Positions 27,147-36,832 of a DNA stretch of 64,000 nt are shown one piece after another. Each line of letters opens with the position of its first letter. Position 1 is the first letter of the stretch. Source of the DNA: Nitrospirales bacterium (GTDB lineage Bacteria > Nitrospirota > Nitrospiria > Nitrospirales > UBA8639); assembly GCA_022828225.1 (NCBI GenBank), contig JAJEJG010000005.1, forward strand, positions 62,001 through 126,000, written 5' to 3'. Both the position numbers and the translations under genes were made by a program. The notes under the pieces are model-generated. The model did no database searches. It saw only the letters and a program-made list of their open reading frames with translations, and was not told the origin of the DNA.

Positions 27147-27553
27147 GGAAGTATCTCCTGGACACCAACGTTCTGATCCGCTTCATCCTCGGCGACCATG
27201 CTAAACTCTCCCCGGCAGCCCGGAAACTGTTTGGCGAGGCTTGCGATGGAAAATGTGCGTTGATCCTGACCGAAGTGGCTGTGGCCGAGGCGGTGTGGGT
27301 ACTGCATTCTTTCTACAACATCAAGCGGAACGCGATTACAGAATGGCTGAGCAAGGTCATCCTGAGTGCCGGCGTCCGCTGCATGAAGCGTGACGAAATG
27401 CTTGATGCCTTGAACCGCTTTGCGTCAACAAAGTGCGACTTTCTGGACTGCTATCTGGCTTCCCTGGCTGCGGCCTCCGGCGACCACGTGGCGACCTTTG
27501 ACAAGGACTTTGATCAATTTGACGACGTGAGGCGATGGGAGCCGGAAGCGTGA
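27143..27553 (+). CDS. PIN-domain (VapC-type) toxin
   Basis: MRKYLLDTNVLIRFILGDH...TEVAVAEAVWVL...FLDCYLASLAAASGDHVATFDKDFDQF: PIN acidic residues. Confidence 0.92.
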   Translation: MRKYLLDTNVLIRFILGDHAKLSPAARKLFGEACDGKCALILTEVAVAEAVWVLHSFYNIKRNAITEWLSKVILSAGVRCMKRDEMLDALNRFASTKCDFLDCYLASLAAASGDHVATFDKDFDQFDDVRRWEPEA

Positions 27554-27622
27554 AACTGTATGGATCGCGGATGCAAGCGGATGACATTCATGCGCGCCGT
27601 GAATAACATCAAAAACCGTAGG

Positions 27623-27919
27623 TCACTTCTTCGCGCGTTTATAGAACGTCACGAAAAATTTGGCATCCTCAGACAAACGCACATAGTGAACTTCTTCCGG
27701 CAAAATGACGAACGGCTTTTCCGATGAGATGACCGCAACCGGCGTATCTTCTCCTTGTCGGAAAAAGCTGACGGTCCCCGCCTCGACCGTGAGAAGTCCC
27801 CACGTTCCGGCCTGTAACTCATGATGATTCAGGATCTTGTCGGGCACGGTGTCGTTCGTGAATAGAGGGGTCTTGCCAGTGGCCTCTACGTCGTCCGGTA
27901 AAACACGCTCTTGAGTCAT
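27623..27919 (-). CDS. DUF1971-type (TehB-like) cupin protein
   Basis: MTQERVLPDDVEATGKTPLFTNDTVPDKILNHHELQAGTWGLLTVEAGTVSFFRQG...FVILPEEVHYVRLSEDAKFFVTFYK. Confidence 0.8.
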   Translation of the reverse strand: MTQERVLPDDVEATGKTPLFTNDTVPDKILNHHELQAGTWGLLTVEAGTVSFFRQGEDTPVAVISSEKPFVILPEEVHYVRLSEDAKFFVTFYKRAKK

Positions 27920-28006
27920 CAGGAAGCCTCCATCTTTATTGCGACAGCGAGACAATGGTACACAGCGTTTACTTCGTACCCTTCGACTTGGCTTCCTTCG
28001 ACAGAC

Positions 28007-28345
28007 TCAGGACAGGCGGGGCAGGCATTGAAACCGGATGCCCCACCAGTCTTCGGTCACGATCTCCGAGCCACCCATGCTCTCGACTACCCGTTGCCGG
28101 CCTTTGGTTTGCCCTTCCTTGAGCACCTCGTACGAGCCTCCACAAAATTCGTCAATCCTGTCAAACGCCTCTTGGCGCTTGGATGTGTACAGGTGTCCGT
28201 CGGTCCCTTTGTACAGATACCGGACAACTCCGGAATCCGGGCTCTCCCGAACCACCTCAACGCCGCCGCCACACCCCGCCAGGAAGGACGCCATCACGAC
28301 GATGAGAGCCATACAGGCTCTTGACCATGTTCCGAAAGTGGGCAT
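28007..28345 (-). CDS. Putative lipoprotein
   Basis: MPTFGTWSRACMALIVVMASFLAGCGGGVEVV (lipobox LAGC), then VRYLYKGTDGHLYTSKRQEAFDRIDEFCGGSYEVLKEGQ. Confidence 0.7.
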   Translation of the reverse strand: MPTFGTWSRACMALIVVMASFLAGCGGGVEVVRESPDSGVVRYLYKGTDGHLYTSKRQEAFDRIDEFCGGSYEVLKEGQTKGRQRVVESMGGSEIVTEDWWGIRFQCLPRLS

Positions 28346-28412
28346 AGGATAGTTTAGGCGCAGGAAGTGGTTCCTGGTTTTCCTCCTCATTTTGTCGACA
28401 CGGAGGTGTTGT

Positions 28413-28841
28413 ATGAAGATCCGGACAATACTCAGCGGTTTCATAGTCCTCTCACTTGCATTGGTTATACTGGGTGGTTCTGTCTCGGCCCAACAAACGT
28501 ATGTGCTGACCGTCCAGGAGTTGAACCGGGGACTCGAAAAAGCCCCGAGCCTCCAGCAGAAAGGGTTCATTCTGATTGACGTCCGCACCGGCGACGAACA
28601 CATGACGGGCTTCATTCCCGGCACCGATTACAATATCGATTTTCGGGAAATCGGCCGTCGCCACACGGAACTCGGTGCCAAACCCGACGATCATATTGTC
28701 GTGTACTGTCAATCCGGTCACCGGAGCAACATCGCCGCGGAAACGCTGGCCGGCCTCGGGTACCAATACGTGTATAACGTCGTGGGCAGCATGAACGCCT
28801 GGGCCGAAGCCGGATATCCGGTCGATTTCCCGGGACGCTGA
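28413..28841 (+). CDS. Secreted rhodanese-domain protein
   Basis: Signal peptide MKIRTILSGFIVLSLALVILGGSVSAQ; FILIDVRTGDEH...IVVYCQSGHRSNIAAETLAGLGYQYVYNVVGSMNAWAEAGYPV. Confidence 0.92.
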   Translation: MKIRTILSGFIVLSLALVILGGSVSAQQTYVLTVQELNRGLEKAPSLQQKGFILIDVRTGDEHMTGFIPGTDYNIDFREIGRRHTELGAKPDDHIVVYCQSGHRSNIAAETLAGLGYQYVYNVVGSMNAWAEAGYPVDFPGR

Positions 28842-28851
28842 ACGTTTTGTA

Positions 28852-28907
28852 GCCGCGCCATCTTATGGCGCTTTCTTCTTGGCCGCATAAGATGCGGCAG
28901 CTACAAA
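28852..28907. repeat. Imperfect palindromic repeat / possible terminator
   Basis: tgtagccgcgccatcttatggcg...ccgcataagatgcggcagctaca. Confidence 0.6.
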
Positions 28908-28935
28908 TCTAATGACGCAGGCATGTTCTGCGGCT

Positions 28936-29781
28936 CTACGACGTCGCTTCTTCCTCCCTGATCTCCGAAAAAATCCGGTCGAACTCCAGGTGCTTGTCCC
29001 GAAAGGCTTCGAGGAGCGCCGGGTCGAAATGCCCGGGTTGGGTACGCGCGTTGCCGTTCAGGATGATGTCGCACGTCTTCTCATGAGAAAAGGCCGGTTT
29101 ATAGGGTCGCACGCTCCGTAGGGCATCATAGGTGTCCCCCAACATGACCATGCGCCCGCCCAAGGGAATAGCCTCGCCTTTCAGGCCTTGCGGATAGCCG
29201 CTGCCGTCCCATCGCTCATGATGCGTGAGGGCGATGTCCCGCGCGGTCTGCAGAAGCAAGGAGGGTGAACCGGCCAACAGATTGGCTCCCAGGATCGGGT
29301 GCCGTTTGACGATCTCCCATTCCTCATCATCCAACGGTCCCTCCTTCTGCATGATCCGGTCGGGAATCCCGACCTTTCCCACGTCATGCATGGGTGCCGC
29401 ATCGAAAATCAATTGCACGTCATCTTCATTGAGGCCGATGACGAGCGCCAGGATTCTGCTGTAGTGACTCAGACGCTGAATGTGCTCGCCGGTTTCTTCG
29501 TCCTTGTACCGGGAGGCCAGGGTCAGGCGGACCACGGTATCCGCATAGGCTTTTTCGAGTTCCCGTGTCTTTTGTTGTTGGGTTGCATAGGCCGCCTTCA
29601 GGTCATGGGCATAGGCCTGCAACTGCTGATTCGTCGTTTCCAGTTTGTGTGTCTTTTTGCGTTCGCGAGACAACAGGGCTTTCAGATCCTTGGCATAGAG
29701 CGCCAATTGCGACTTGGCCGAACGCAGTTGTTTGTTGAGATCATCATCAGCGACGAAATCCTGAGAGAGTTTCATCGGCAA
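28936..29781 (-). CDS. HD-GYP domain phosphodiesterase
   Basis: MHDVGKVGIPDRIMQKEGPLDDEEWEIVKRHP...ALTHHERWDGSGYPQGLKGEAIPLGGRMVMLGDTYDALRS; N-terminal coiled coil. Confidence 0.93.
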   Translation of the reverse strand: MPMKLSQDFVADDDLNKQLRSAKSQLALYAKDLKALLSRERKKTHKLETTNQQLQAYAHDLKAAYATQQQKTRELEKAYADTVVRLTLASRYKDEETGEHIQRLSHYSRILALVIGLNEDDVQLIFDAAPMHDVGKVGIPDRIMQKEGPLDDEEWEIVKRHPILGANLLAGSPSLLLQTARDIALTHHERWDGSGYPQGLKGEAIPLGGRMVMLGDTYDALRSVRPYKPAFSHEKTCDIILNGNARTQPGHFDPALLEAFRDKHLEFDRIFSEIREEEATS

Positions 29782-29808
29782 CCAAAGGCTAAATCGTGCG
29801 CGTCCAAG

Positions 29809-29892
29809 TGGTCATCCTGAGCGAAGCGAAGGATCTCGTAGTTATGGCGCTAGGTTGGTGAGTGAGAGATTCCTCGCTTCGCTCGGAATGAC
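29809..29892. repeat. Dispersed inverted repeat (GTCATCCTGAGCGAAGCGAAGGAT...ATTCCTCGCTTCGCTCGGAATGAC)
   Basis: Inverted arms visible; a right-arm copy recurs at 33669-33692 (attcctcacttcgctcggaatgac). Confidence 0.7.
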
Positions 29893-29945
29893 AAATTGTG
29901 TTTATTTTCGTATCAACGACCAGCGGATTCATTGGCTTACATTGA

Positions 29946-30317
29946 CTATGGCGTTCGGTCGAGCGCCTGCCGGACGGTTTCGAGTAATTGCAAGGGACTG
30001 AAGGGTTTAACGAGATAGGCAAAGACCTCCGGCGCCGGCTCGCCATCTTTCGCCACGGGCGGATCCAGGGCCGTCAGGAGAATCAGAGGAATATGCCCGA
30101 TGGCCGAATCAGCCAGCACGGTCTCGGCCACGGCAAGACCGTCGAGTTTGGGCATCATCCGATCCAGGATCACCACGTCAGGTTGTTCCTGCCGGACCAG
30201 GTGCAAGGCCGTTTCCCCGTCCGAAGCTTCCAGGATGCGATAGGCCGGATCCTCCAAGGTGGTTTGCAGCAACAACCGGAGGTCGGGGTCATCATCCGCA
30301 ATGAGAAGTGTTTTCAT
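29946..30317 (-). CDS. Response regulator (receiver domain only)
   Basis: MKTLLIADDDPDLRLLLQTTLEDPAYRILEASDGETALHLVRQEQPDVVILDRMMPKLDGLAV...YLVKPFSPLQLLETV. Confidence 0.93.
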   Translation of the reverse strand: MKTLLIADDDPDLRLLLQTTLEDPAYRILEASDGETALHLVRQEQPDVVILDRMMPKLDGLAVAETVLADSAIGHIPLILLTALDPPVAKDGEPAPEVFAYLVKPFSPLQLLETVRQALDRTP

Positions 30318-30367
30318 CGCCTCACGACTCTCCTTCCCGGCCGGTCCGCGCAGAGCACGGATCGGCA

Positions 30368-31249
30368 TCAGCCTCCGTCAAACACCGGGTCTTCTGTTTC
30401 GCCTTCGCCTTCGTTATCGGATGCGACAGCGGAGGCCGACCCTGCAGGGCCATCACCTTTTTCCAGACGACGGGCCACGGTGATGAACCCCGAATGGGCG
30501 ATCATCCGCAAATCCGGCCGGACGCTACACCCGTCGATGTTCCACTGGCGCACGAGGGATTCGAAGGTCTCGATCAGGCCGAAGGCTCTCGTCCGTTGCA
30601 GGGCCTCCACCGTCTGAACCACTTGGGGCACCGTCGGGACAAAGCTCAGATAAATGCCGCCGGCCCGGAGGGCTGCCGGCACGTGGGGCACCACGTTCCA
30701 GGGTTCCGGCAGATCCAGGATTACCCGGTCGAAGACGTGGGGTGTGCCGTCCGCGTCCCAGTTGATCCCTTCATGGGCATCGCGCTGCACCAAATGGAAG
30801 TTGGCCGCGGGACCCAGGAAGCGCTCGATATTCTTCATCGCGGTTCGCGCGAAATCTTCCCGTCGCTCAAAGCTCACGACCTGCCCGCGGTCGCCCACCG
30901 CGCGCAGCAAACCCAGCGTCAACGCCGCGGAGCCGACCCCCGCTTCAAATACCGAGGCCCCCGGGTACACGTCGGCCCACATGAGGATCATGGCGATGTC
31001 CTTGGGGTACAGGACTTGCGCGCCCCGCGGCATCTTCAGCGTGTATTCCGCCAAAGTAGGCCGCAAGGCGATCATGGTCTTTCCCCCTGAAAGACGAACC
31101 ATGGTCCCGTCAGGCTGTCCGATGAGGTCGTCATGCGGAATGGTTTGCCCGCTGTGCTGAAACCGATCGCCGGCTTTGAGCGTAAGGGCATACTGCCGCC
31201 CTTTTTTATCGACCAGATGGACGCGTTGACCTGGTTGAAACGTGGGCAT
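30368..31249 (-). CDS. trmI: tRNA (adenine-N1-)-methyltransferase TrmI/GCD14 family
   Basis: LRPTLAEYTLKMPRGAQVLYPKDIAMILMWADVYPGASVFEAGVGSAALTLGLLRAVGDRGQVVSFERREDFARTAMKNI...VILDLPEPWNVVPHV. Confidence 0.92.
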   Translation of the reverse strand: MPTFQPGQRVHLVDKKGRQYALTLKAGDRFQHSGQTIPHDDLIGQPDGTMVRLSGGKTMIALRPTLAEYTLKMPRGAQVLYPKDIAMILMWADVYPGASVFEAGVGSAALTLGLLRAVGDRGQVVSFERREDFARTAMKNIERFLGPAANFHLVQRDAHEGINWDADGTPHVFDRVILDLPEPWNVVPHVPAALRAGGIYLSFVPTVPQVVQTVEALQRTRAFGLIETFESLVRQWNIDGCSVRPDLRMIAHSGFITVARRLEKGDGPAGSASAVASDNEGEGETEDPVFDGG

Positions 31250-31466
31250 GGCTCGCATTCTAGGAGCCTGCCCACGGGGTTGCAACTTCCACCGCGTGAC
31301 TCCCCGACCATGAGCCCACCTCCCATGCCGCCCCTCCCGAGAGTTGTTCTCGCCATGAAATAATTATTGCCTTACTGATCTAATACTAGTATATTTACTA
31401 GATTGATCGGTCATTTATTTGACTGCCTTATCTATTCCAACTTTTCAGAAAGTAAGGAGATACAAC

Positions 31467-32783
31467 ATGAACCTTCAACGCTTGATCGGCACGTTGGTTA
31501 CGATGACCACCCTGGCCTTGGCCGGATGCGGCGGGGGAAGTGGCGGGAGCGGCGGCGGGATGGCCGGAATGATGGATCCACCTGCCCAACAGCCGCCTGC
31601 TCAGCAACCGGGAAGTGGCTCGACACCGTCTGTATCGGTGTTTGATGACTTGAATGTCGATCAGATGACTGCGGATAACATCGTGACAGCGATCGGAAAA
31701 GCTGCCGAGGCCACGCCCCGCGCAGGCAGCGTCACGTAATCTTCGAATGTAGACAGCAGCAACGTCACACTCGACCGAGTGGAAGTGACCGCAGAGTACG
31801 GGGCCAGCCAACACAATTTCTCCGTGAGTAACGGAACGGAATGGTCGATCGGTATGGGTGAAGGGAATCCTAGCCGGATATCGGACACTACTCCTCCCTT
31901 TAAAGGTTCCGAATTGAGCAAACGCGTCAGCGGCGGCACGGTGTATGTCAATGCCTACTCGGATATTGAAGCGCCGGAAACTGTGGGAGGAGGCACCGCT
32001 GGCAGCGTGGGGAGCGTTCTGTCTGTAGGCCAATCCGTCAGCTATGCAGGAGGCGGGAATTCTTTCACCTTTATGGTCCGACAAGATGGATTTGGCTGTA
32101 TTGGTAGCAGCATTTGTGCTGGTCAAAGCCTCAACATAAATAACTTCCAAGCTAGAAGGAATTCTGATGGGAATTGGGAAATCCTAGCCCTACCGGCTGG
32201 TGTTATGTCTGTTGGCGGCGGGACGACGATGATGACGCCAGACACAGACTATCTGGCAGGTGGGGTTTGGCTGTTCGTTCCAGACAATGCGACCAGAGCC
32301 GCCGATTACGTATTCGGCGCATTTGTAGATGGCAGCGATCCCTTCGATCAGACTAATTTGGTGGCTCTTCAGGGTACGGCAACCTATGAGGGTGCTGCGA
32401 CCGGTGTGTATTCGGAGAAGACGGCTGAGTCCACCAGTATCGGTTTCTTCGATGGCGCCGTCGAGTTGACGGCCGACTTCGGCGATGCAAGCGGACTAGG
32501 AACGATCAGCGGCTCGATTACCGATTTCGAAGTGGATGGCGAAAACAGAGATGGCACGTTGAACTTGGGAACGGCCACGCTCGGATCGCAAAACAACGGC
32601 TTCTTCGAAGGTGCGGTGACGGGGTCCGACAACGAGTACAGCTACGTCGGCAACTGGGGCGGCCAATTTTTCGGAAACGGAGAATCTGACGGCAGACCGG
32701 GATCGGTTGGCGGAACGTTCGGCGGATCCTCAACGGATGATGTTATAAACTTCGTCGGCGCCTTCGGCGCGTATAAGCAGTAG
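31467..32783 (+). pseudogene. TbpB-like / Slam-type surface lipoprotein gene interrupted by an in-frame TAA
   Basis: 31467-31739 encodes MNLQRLIGTLVTMTTLALAGCGGGSGG...ATPRAGSVT* (lipobox); the same frame continues after TAA (31737-31739) as SSNVDSSNVTLDRVEVTAEYGAS... to 32783, with a C-terminal barrel-type GGTFGGSSTDDVINFVGAFGAYKQ. Confidence 0.75.
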
Positions 32784-32891
32784 CATCGGAGCCATAGTAG
32801 AATCCGGTCATGCTCGAACACGTTCGTCAGGCGCTCCTACGTCATTCCAGCGATTGGCGATGCCCTTGAGGAAAGCCAACGAGAGGAAGAC

Positions 32892-33404
32892 GTGGCCAAC
32901 ACACTTGGGATAATGCCTATTGGGCGGGTACCTTTCTGCGTGGCGCTCGTCCTCGCCTGCCTGCTTCCCACCGCAAGTTCGTGGGGCCTCGATGAGAACT
33001 ATTACCAAAATTGGATGATCGCGATTGCGATTAACTCGAAAGAAGCACCTTCGCAGCACCACTTTGATCGAGGCAAGAGAGCTCAATTCAAGATCCAATG
33101 CATACAGGGCAATATGCTGATTTCGGTTTTCTGGAACTCGTCGACGAGTCGGAGAGATCAGCGATCGATTCAGGTGCGGCTCGACGACAAACCGGTTGAC
33201 GCTTCGGAGTGGAATCATGACAGCGGACGCGATGAATCCTTCTTTCCGGGGAATCCGCGAAAATTTGTGAGACAACTGCTGGAAACCCGCATGTTCAGTA
33301 TCGAGTACGGCAGAGGGTTCCACGACCAGGAGATCCGCGCGACCTTTGATCTATCGGGACTCGAGGAAGCCATCAAACCGGTGCAGACCATCTGCGACCT
33401 CTGA
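32892..33404 (+). CDS. Secreted hypothetical protein
   Basis: Signal peptide VPFCVALVLACLLPTASSWG; NWMIAIAINSKEAPSQHHFDRGKRAQFKIQCIQGNMLISVFWNSSTSRRDQRSIQVRLDDKPV. Confidence 0.65.
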   Translation: MANTLGIMPIGRVPFCVALVLACLLPTASSWGLDENYYQNWMIAIAINSKEAPSQHHFDRGKRAQFKIQCIQGNMLISVFWNSSTSRRDQRSIQVRLDDKPVDASEWNHDSGRDESFFPGNPRKFVRQLLETRMFSIEYGRGFHDQEIRATFDLSGLEEAIKPVQTICDL

Positions 33405-33441
33405 CGCATTCTCGTGCAGATACGCACGGGCCTCATCGGAA

Positions 33442-33474
33442 GCGGACGGCGCCTTCGGCGCGCATAAACAATAA
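33442..33474 (+). pseudogene. Fossil 3' end of a second copy of the TbpB-like lipoprotein gene
   Basis: GCG GAC GGC GCC TTC GGC GCG CAT AAA CAA TAA = ADGAFGAHKQ*, matching ...VGAFGAYKQ* at 32754-32783. Confidence 0.55.
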
Positions 33475-33518
33475 CAATTTCATACATAGGCCCGCGTAGC
33501 GGGCTGCATCCACTATAG

Positions 33519-33552
33519 ACAAGAAAGGCAGCCACATGGTTGCCTTTCTTGT
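33519..33552 (+). terminator. Strong hairpin terminator
   Basis: ACAAGAAAGGCAGCC-acat-GGTTGCCTTTCTTGT stem. Confidence 0.7.
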
Positions 33553-33619
33553 GTTCCACACCATGATCTAATATGACGCATCATCCAGTCCCGAGCGGGG
33601 ATGATGCGTTTCCAAGACA

Positions 33620-33654
33620 CTGGAGCCTCGATTAAAAATGTCGAGGATGACAGT
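33620..33654. repeat. Dispersed repeat CTGGA(G/T)CCTCGATTAAAAATGTCGAGGATGACAG
   Basis: Near-identical copy at 51683-51717; related sequence in opposite orientation at 38358-38390 (cattctcgacattagtaatcgagaatccaggg). Confidence 0.75.
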
Positions 33655-33772
33655 AGGAGAAAAGCAGATTCCTCACTTCGCTCGGAATGACCATTTCGGC
33701 CAGCCAAGTGCGTTTTCTTGACTCTCTTGGGAGAGGGTCGTAAGATGGTTTTTGTAGGAGGTTTCCTCCGCA

Positions 33773-35146
33773 TTGACTATCTTTCGCACAACGCCTTCCC
33801 CTGTTTGGCCCGTTCGTAGTTCCCTGTGGCATAGCCGGAAAATTCGCGCGGTCGTCGCGCTGATCGTTCTGTTTTGCTCTTGTCAAGTCGACCTCTCCCG
33901 AGCCGAGCCTTCCCTGGTGGTCACCGCCGCGTATGAAGGAGTGATCAATCCCGTCGCCGCCGAATATCTCCACGAAGCCATTGCCCATGCGGAGCAGGAA
34001 CGCGCCCAATTCCTCGTGTTTCAACTCGATACGCCCGGAGGCTTGGACACGTCGATGCGTTTGATGATTAAAGACATCACGGGGGCTCAACTTCCCATTG
34101 TGGTCTACGTCGCGCCGACCGGCGGCCGTGCCGCATCGGCCGGAGTCTTCCTCACCCTGGCCGCACACGTGTCGGCCATGGCGCCGGGCACCAATATCGG
34201 TGCAGCCCACCCTGTGGCCATGGGCGGCGGGGAAATGGACGAGGTGATGAAGGCCAAGGTGGAGAATGATGCGATTGCCTATATCCGGTCCATCGCCGAA
34301 CGCCGCGGACGGAACGTCGACTGGGCGGAAAACGCCGTCAAGAAAAGCGTCTCGGCCACGGCCACGCAAGCGCAGGAACTGGGTGTGATCGATCTGATTG
34401 CGTCGAGTCTCGATGACTTGTTGAAACAACTCGACGGGTGGGAACTCGCCATTGGGGAACAGCCCGTGACCCTTCAGACCCGGGACGCGCGCACGAGCGA
34501 TTTCCCCATGAGTTGGCGACTCGAAACCATGAAAGCGATCAGCGATCCGAATATCGCCTACGTGCTGATGACCATCGGCACCATCGGGTTGATCGCGGAA
34601 CTCTACAGCCCGGGCGCGATCCTGCCCGGCGTGGTCGGCGCCATCAGCCTGATCCTCGCGTTCTATTCCCTCCAGTCTCTTCCCGTAAACTACGCGGGGG
34701 TCTTGCTGTTCATTTTGGGCATCGTCATGCTGATCCTGGAGGTCACCGTCACCAGTTACGGGGTGTTGGCCATCGGCGGGGTCACGGCCATGGTGCTGGG
34801 GTCGCTGTTTCTCTTCAACCAGGATTTCCCCTATTATCAGCTCTCCTGGTCTGTTATGCTTCCCGTGATCGCCCTCGCGGTCGGGTTTACGTTGCTTGTG
34901 GTGAATTTCGGCGTGCGTGCCTTGCGCCGGCAAACGCCGACCGGCAGCGAAGGCATGATCGGCCGCATCGGATCGGCGAAAACGAACCTGTCGCCGAACG
35001 GACAAATCGTGATCCAGGGTGAAATCTGGGACGCCGTGAGTTCGGCGCCGGTGACTGAAGGGCAGTCCATTCAAATCACCCAAATTGAGGGCCTCACGGT
35101 CCACGTGAAACCCCTCGAACCGCAAAACGAGGGGGGCCATAACTAA
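33773..35146 (+). CDS. NfeD family protein (ClpP-class membrane serine protease)
   Basis: [70 protein letters not shown] helices, C-terminal OB fold. Confidence 0.93.
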   Translation: MTIFRTTPSPVWPVRSSLWHSRKIRAVVALIVLFCSCQVDLSRAEPSLVVTAAYEGVINPVAAEYLHEAIAHAEQERAQFLVFQLDTPGGLDTSMRLMIKDITGAQLPIVVYVAPTGGRAASAGVFLTLAAHVSAMAPGTNIGAAHPVAMGGGEMDEVMKAKVENDAIAYIRSIAERRGRNVDWAENAVKKSVSATATQAQELGVIDLIASSLDDLLKQLDGWELAIGEQPVTLQTRDARTSDFPMSWRLETMKAISDPNIAYVLMTIGTIGLIAELYSPGAILPGVVGAISLILAFYSLQSLPVNYAGVLLFILGIVMLILEVTVTSYGVLAIGGVTAMVLGSLFLFNQDFPYYQLSWSVMLPVIALAVGFTLLVVNFGVRALRRQTPTGSEGMIGRIGSAKTNLSPNGQIVIQGEIWDAVSSAPVTEGQSIQITQIEGLTVHVKPLEPQNEGGHN

Positions 35147-35964
35147 TGGATTTCAGTCCCATGATGCTGTTCATCCTGTTGCTTGGGTTCATCATCCTGA
35201 TCTCGAAAGGGTTCTATATCCTGCGGGAATACGAGCGCGGCGTCATCTTCCGGTTCGGCCGTCTGGCCAAAGGCCTGGTCGGCCAGAATGGACCCGGTGT
35301 CGTCATCATCATCCCGTTCATCGACAAAATGGTTCGCGTGAGCCTCCGCACCGTGACCATGGACGTGCCCCCCCAGGACGTCATCACGAAAGACAACGTG
35401 TCGGTCAAGGTCAACGCGGTGATCTATTTTCGCGTGGTGGAATCGGAAAAAGCCATCGTCGGAGTGGAAGATTACTATTACGCCACCTCCATGATCGCCC
35501 AGACGACCCTGCGGAGCGTCCTGGGCCAAAGCCAGTTGGATGACCTGCTCTCGAAACGGGATGAAATCAACGCGGACTTGCAGCGGATTATCGACCAGGC
35601 CACCGAACCCTGGGGCATCAAGGTCTCCGCCGTGGAAGTGAAGAACGTGGACCTTCCGCAGGAAATGCAGCGTGCGATTGCGAGGCAGGCGGAAGCCGAA
35701 CGGGAACGACGGTCGAAAGTCATCCATGCCGAAGGCGAATTTCAGGCTTCCCAACGCCTGTCCGATGCCGCCAACATCCTCAGCCAAAATCCGGCGGCCA
35801 TCCAATTACGGTATCTCGAAACCATCATGAACGTAGCCGGAGACAAGAATTCCACGATCCTGTTTCCCGTGCCCATTGACTTGTTGAGCCCGTTTCTGAA
35901 ACACATGGGATCAGCGGATGCGCCGTCACCCAAACCAGGAGAAACCACGGCATCACATGAGTAG
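35146..35964 (+). CDS. Slipin (SPFH/stomatin family)
   Basis: [77 protein letters not shown]. Confidence 0.95.
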   Translation: MDFSPMMLFILLLGFIILISKGFYILREYERGVIFRFGRLAKGLVGQNGPGVVIIIPFIDKMVRVSLRTVTMDVPPQDVITKDNVSVKVNAVIYFRVVESEKAIVGVEDYYYATSMIAQTTLRSVLGQSQLDDLLSKRDEINADLQRIIDQATEPWGIKVSAVEVKNVDLPQEMQRAIARQAEAERERRSKVIHAEGEFQASQRLSDAANILSQNPAAIQLRYLETIMNVAGDKNSTILFPVPIDLLSPFLKHMGSADAPSPKPGETTASHE

Positions 35965-35973
35965 CCGCACGTC

Positions 35974-36663
35974 ATGAAACGTCTGTTCGCAGTCATCGGC
36001 CTGGGCCGATTCGGATACAGCGTCGCGGAATCGTTGGTTCAAAAGGGATGTGAAGTTCTCGCCATCGACAGCGAAGAGGCCAAAATACAAGCCATCAGTG
36101 ACAGCGCGACGTTCGCGGTCCAGTGCGACGCGACGGACGAGCGCGCGCTGAAAGCCGTGAGCACCCAAAACGTCGACGTGGCGGTGGTGAGCATCGGTGA
36201 GAACATCGAAGCGAGTATCCTCATCGTCCAGACGTTGCACGAAATGGGGATCAAGTCCATCATCGCCAAGGCCGTGACCAACGTTCACGGGAAAATTCTC
36301 AGCAACCTCGGGGTGACCGAAGTGATTTACCCTGAACGGGACGCCGCAATCCGGCTCGCGCACCGATTGGTTTCCCCCGAGGTGTTGGATTACCTGGAAT
36401 TGGCGCCCGGGTACAGTGTCGAGGAAGTCGCCGTGCCGGACAGGTTTTCCGGCATGAGCATCGAGGAAACCAGGATCCGCGAACAGCACAACCTCAACAT
36501 CATCGGCATCAAGAAACAGGTCAATCGCATGATCAAGGGAAAACTCAAGAAAGAAGATACCTTCAATTTCACTCCCTCCCCAGGCGATATGATCGAAAAG
36601 GGCGACGTCCTGGTCATGATCGGGAAAGAGCATGACTTGGACGGATTCAGTAATTCCGAATAA
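35974..36663 (+). CDS. TrkA-N/RCK family potassium channel regulatory protein
   Basis: MKRLFAVIGLGRFGYSVAESLVQKGCEVLAIDSEEAKIQAISDSATFAVQCDATDERALK; TrkA-C at end. Confidence 0.93.
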   Translation: MKRLFAVIGLGRFGYSVAESLVQKGCEVLAIDSEEAKIQAISDSATFAVQCDATDERALKAVSTQNVDVAVVSIGENIEASILIVQTLHEMGIKSIIAKAVTNVHGKILSNLGVTEVIYPERDAAIRLAHRLVSPEVLDYLELAPGYSVEEVAVPDRFSGMSIEETRIREQHNLNIIGIKKQVNRMIKGKLKKEDTFNFTPSPGDMIEKGDVLVMIGKEHDLDGFSNSE

Positions 36664-36796
36664 AGGAACCTCTGATTTATTGCACTATCGGGCGCATGGC
36701 GGCGTTGTGTCCTCGCTCAACCCTCACCTATCTCTATGATAAGCCTCGGGTTTCGCTCCGGGACGCCTTGCCCTGCATCCCGCTATCACAATAAAC
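36664..36796 (+). mobile_element. MITE-like element, copy 1 (right terminus degraded)
   Basis: AGGAACCTCTGATTTATTGCACTATCGGGCGCATGGCGGCGTTGTGTCC...CCCGCTATCACAATAAA; near-identical to the reverse complement of 54726-54869. Confidence 0.8.
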
Positions 36797-36832
36797 CTGT
36801 CCCCCTCCTTTGCCCGCCTCTACATTACCGTC

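Noticed and set aside
33632-35140. 502-aa minus-strand ORF
   Set aside because: Antisense to the clear NfeD gene; His/Gly/Arg-rich composition typical of shadow ORFs in GC-rich genes.
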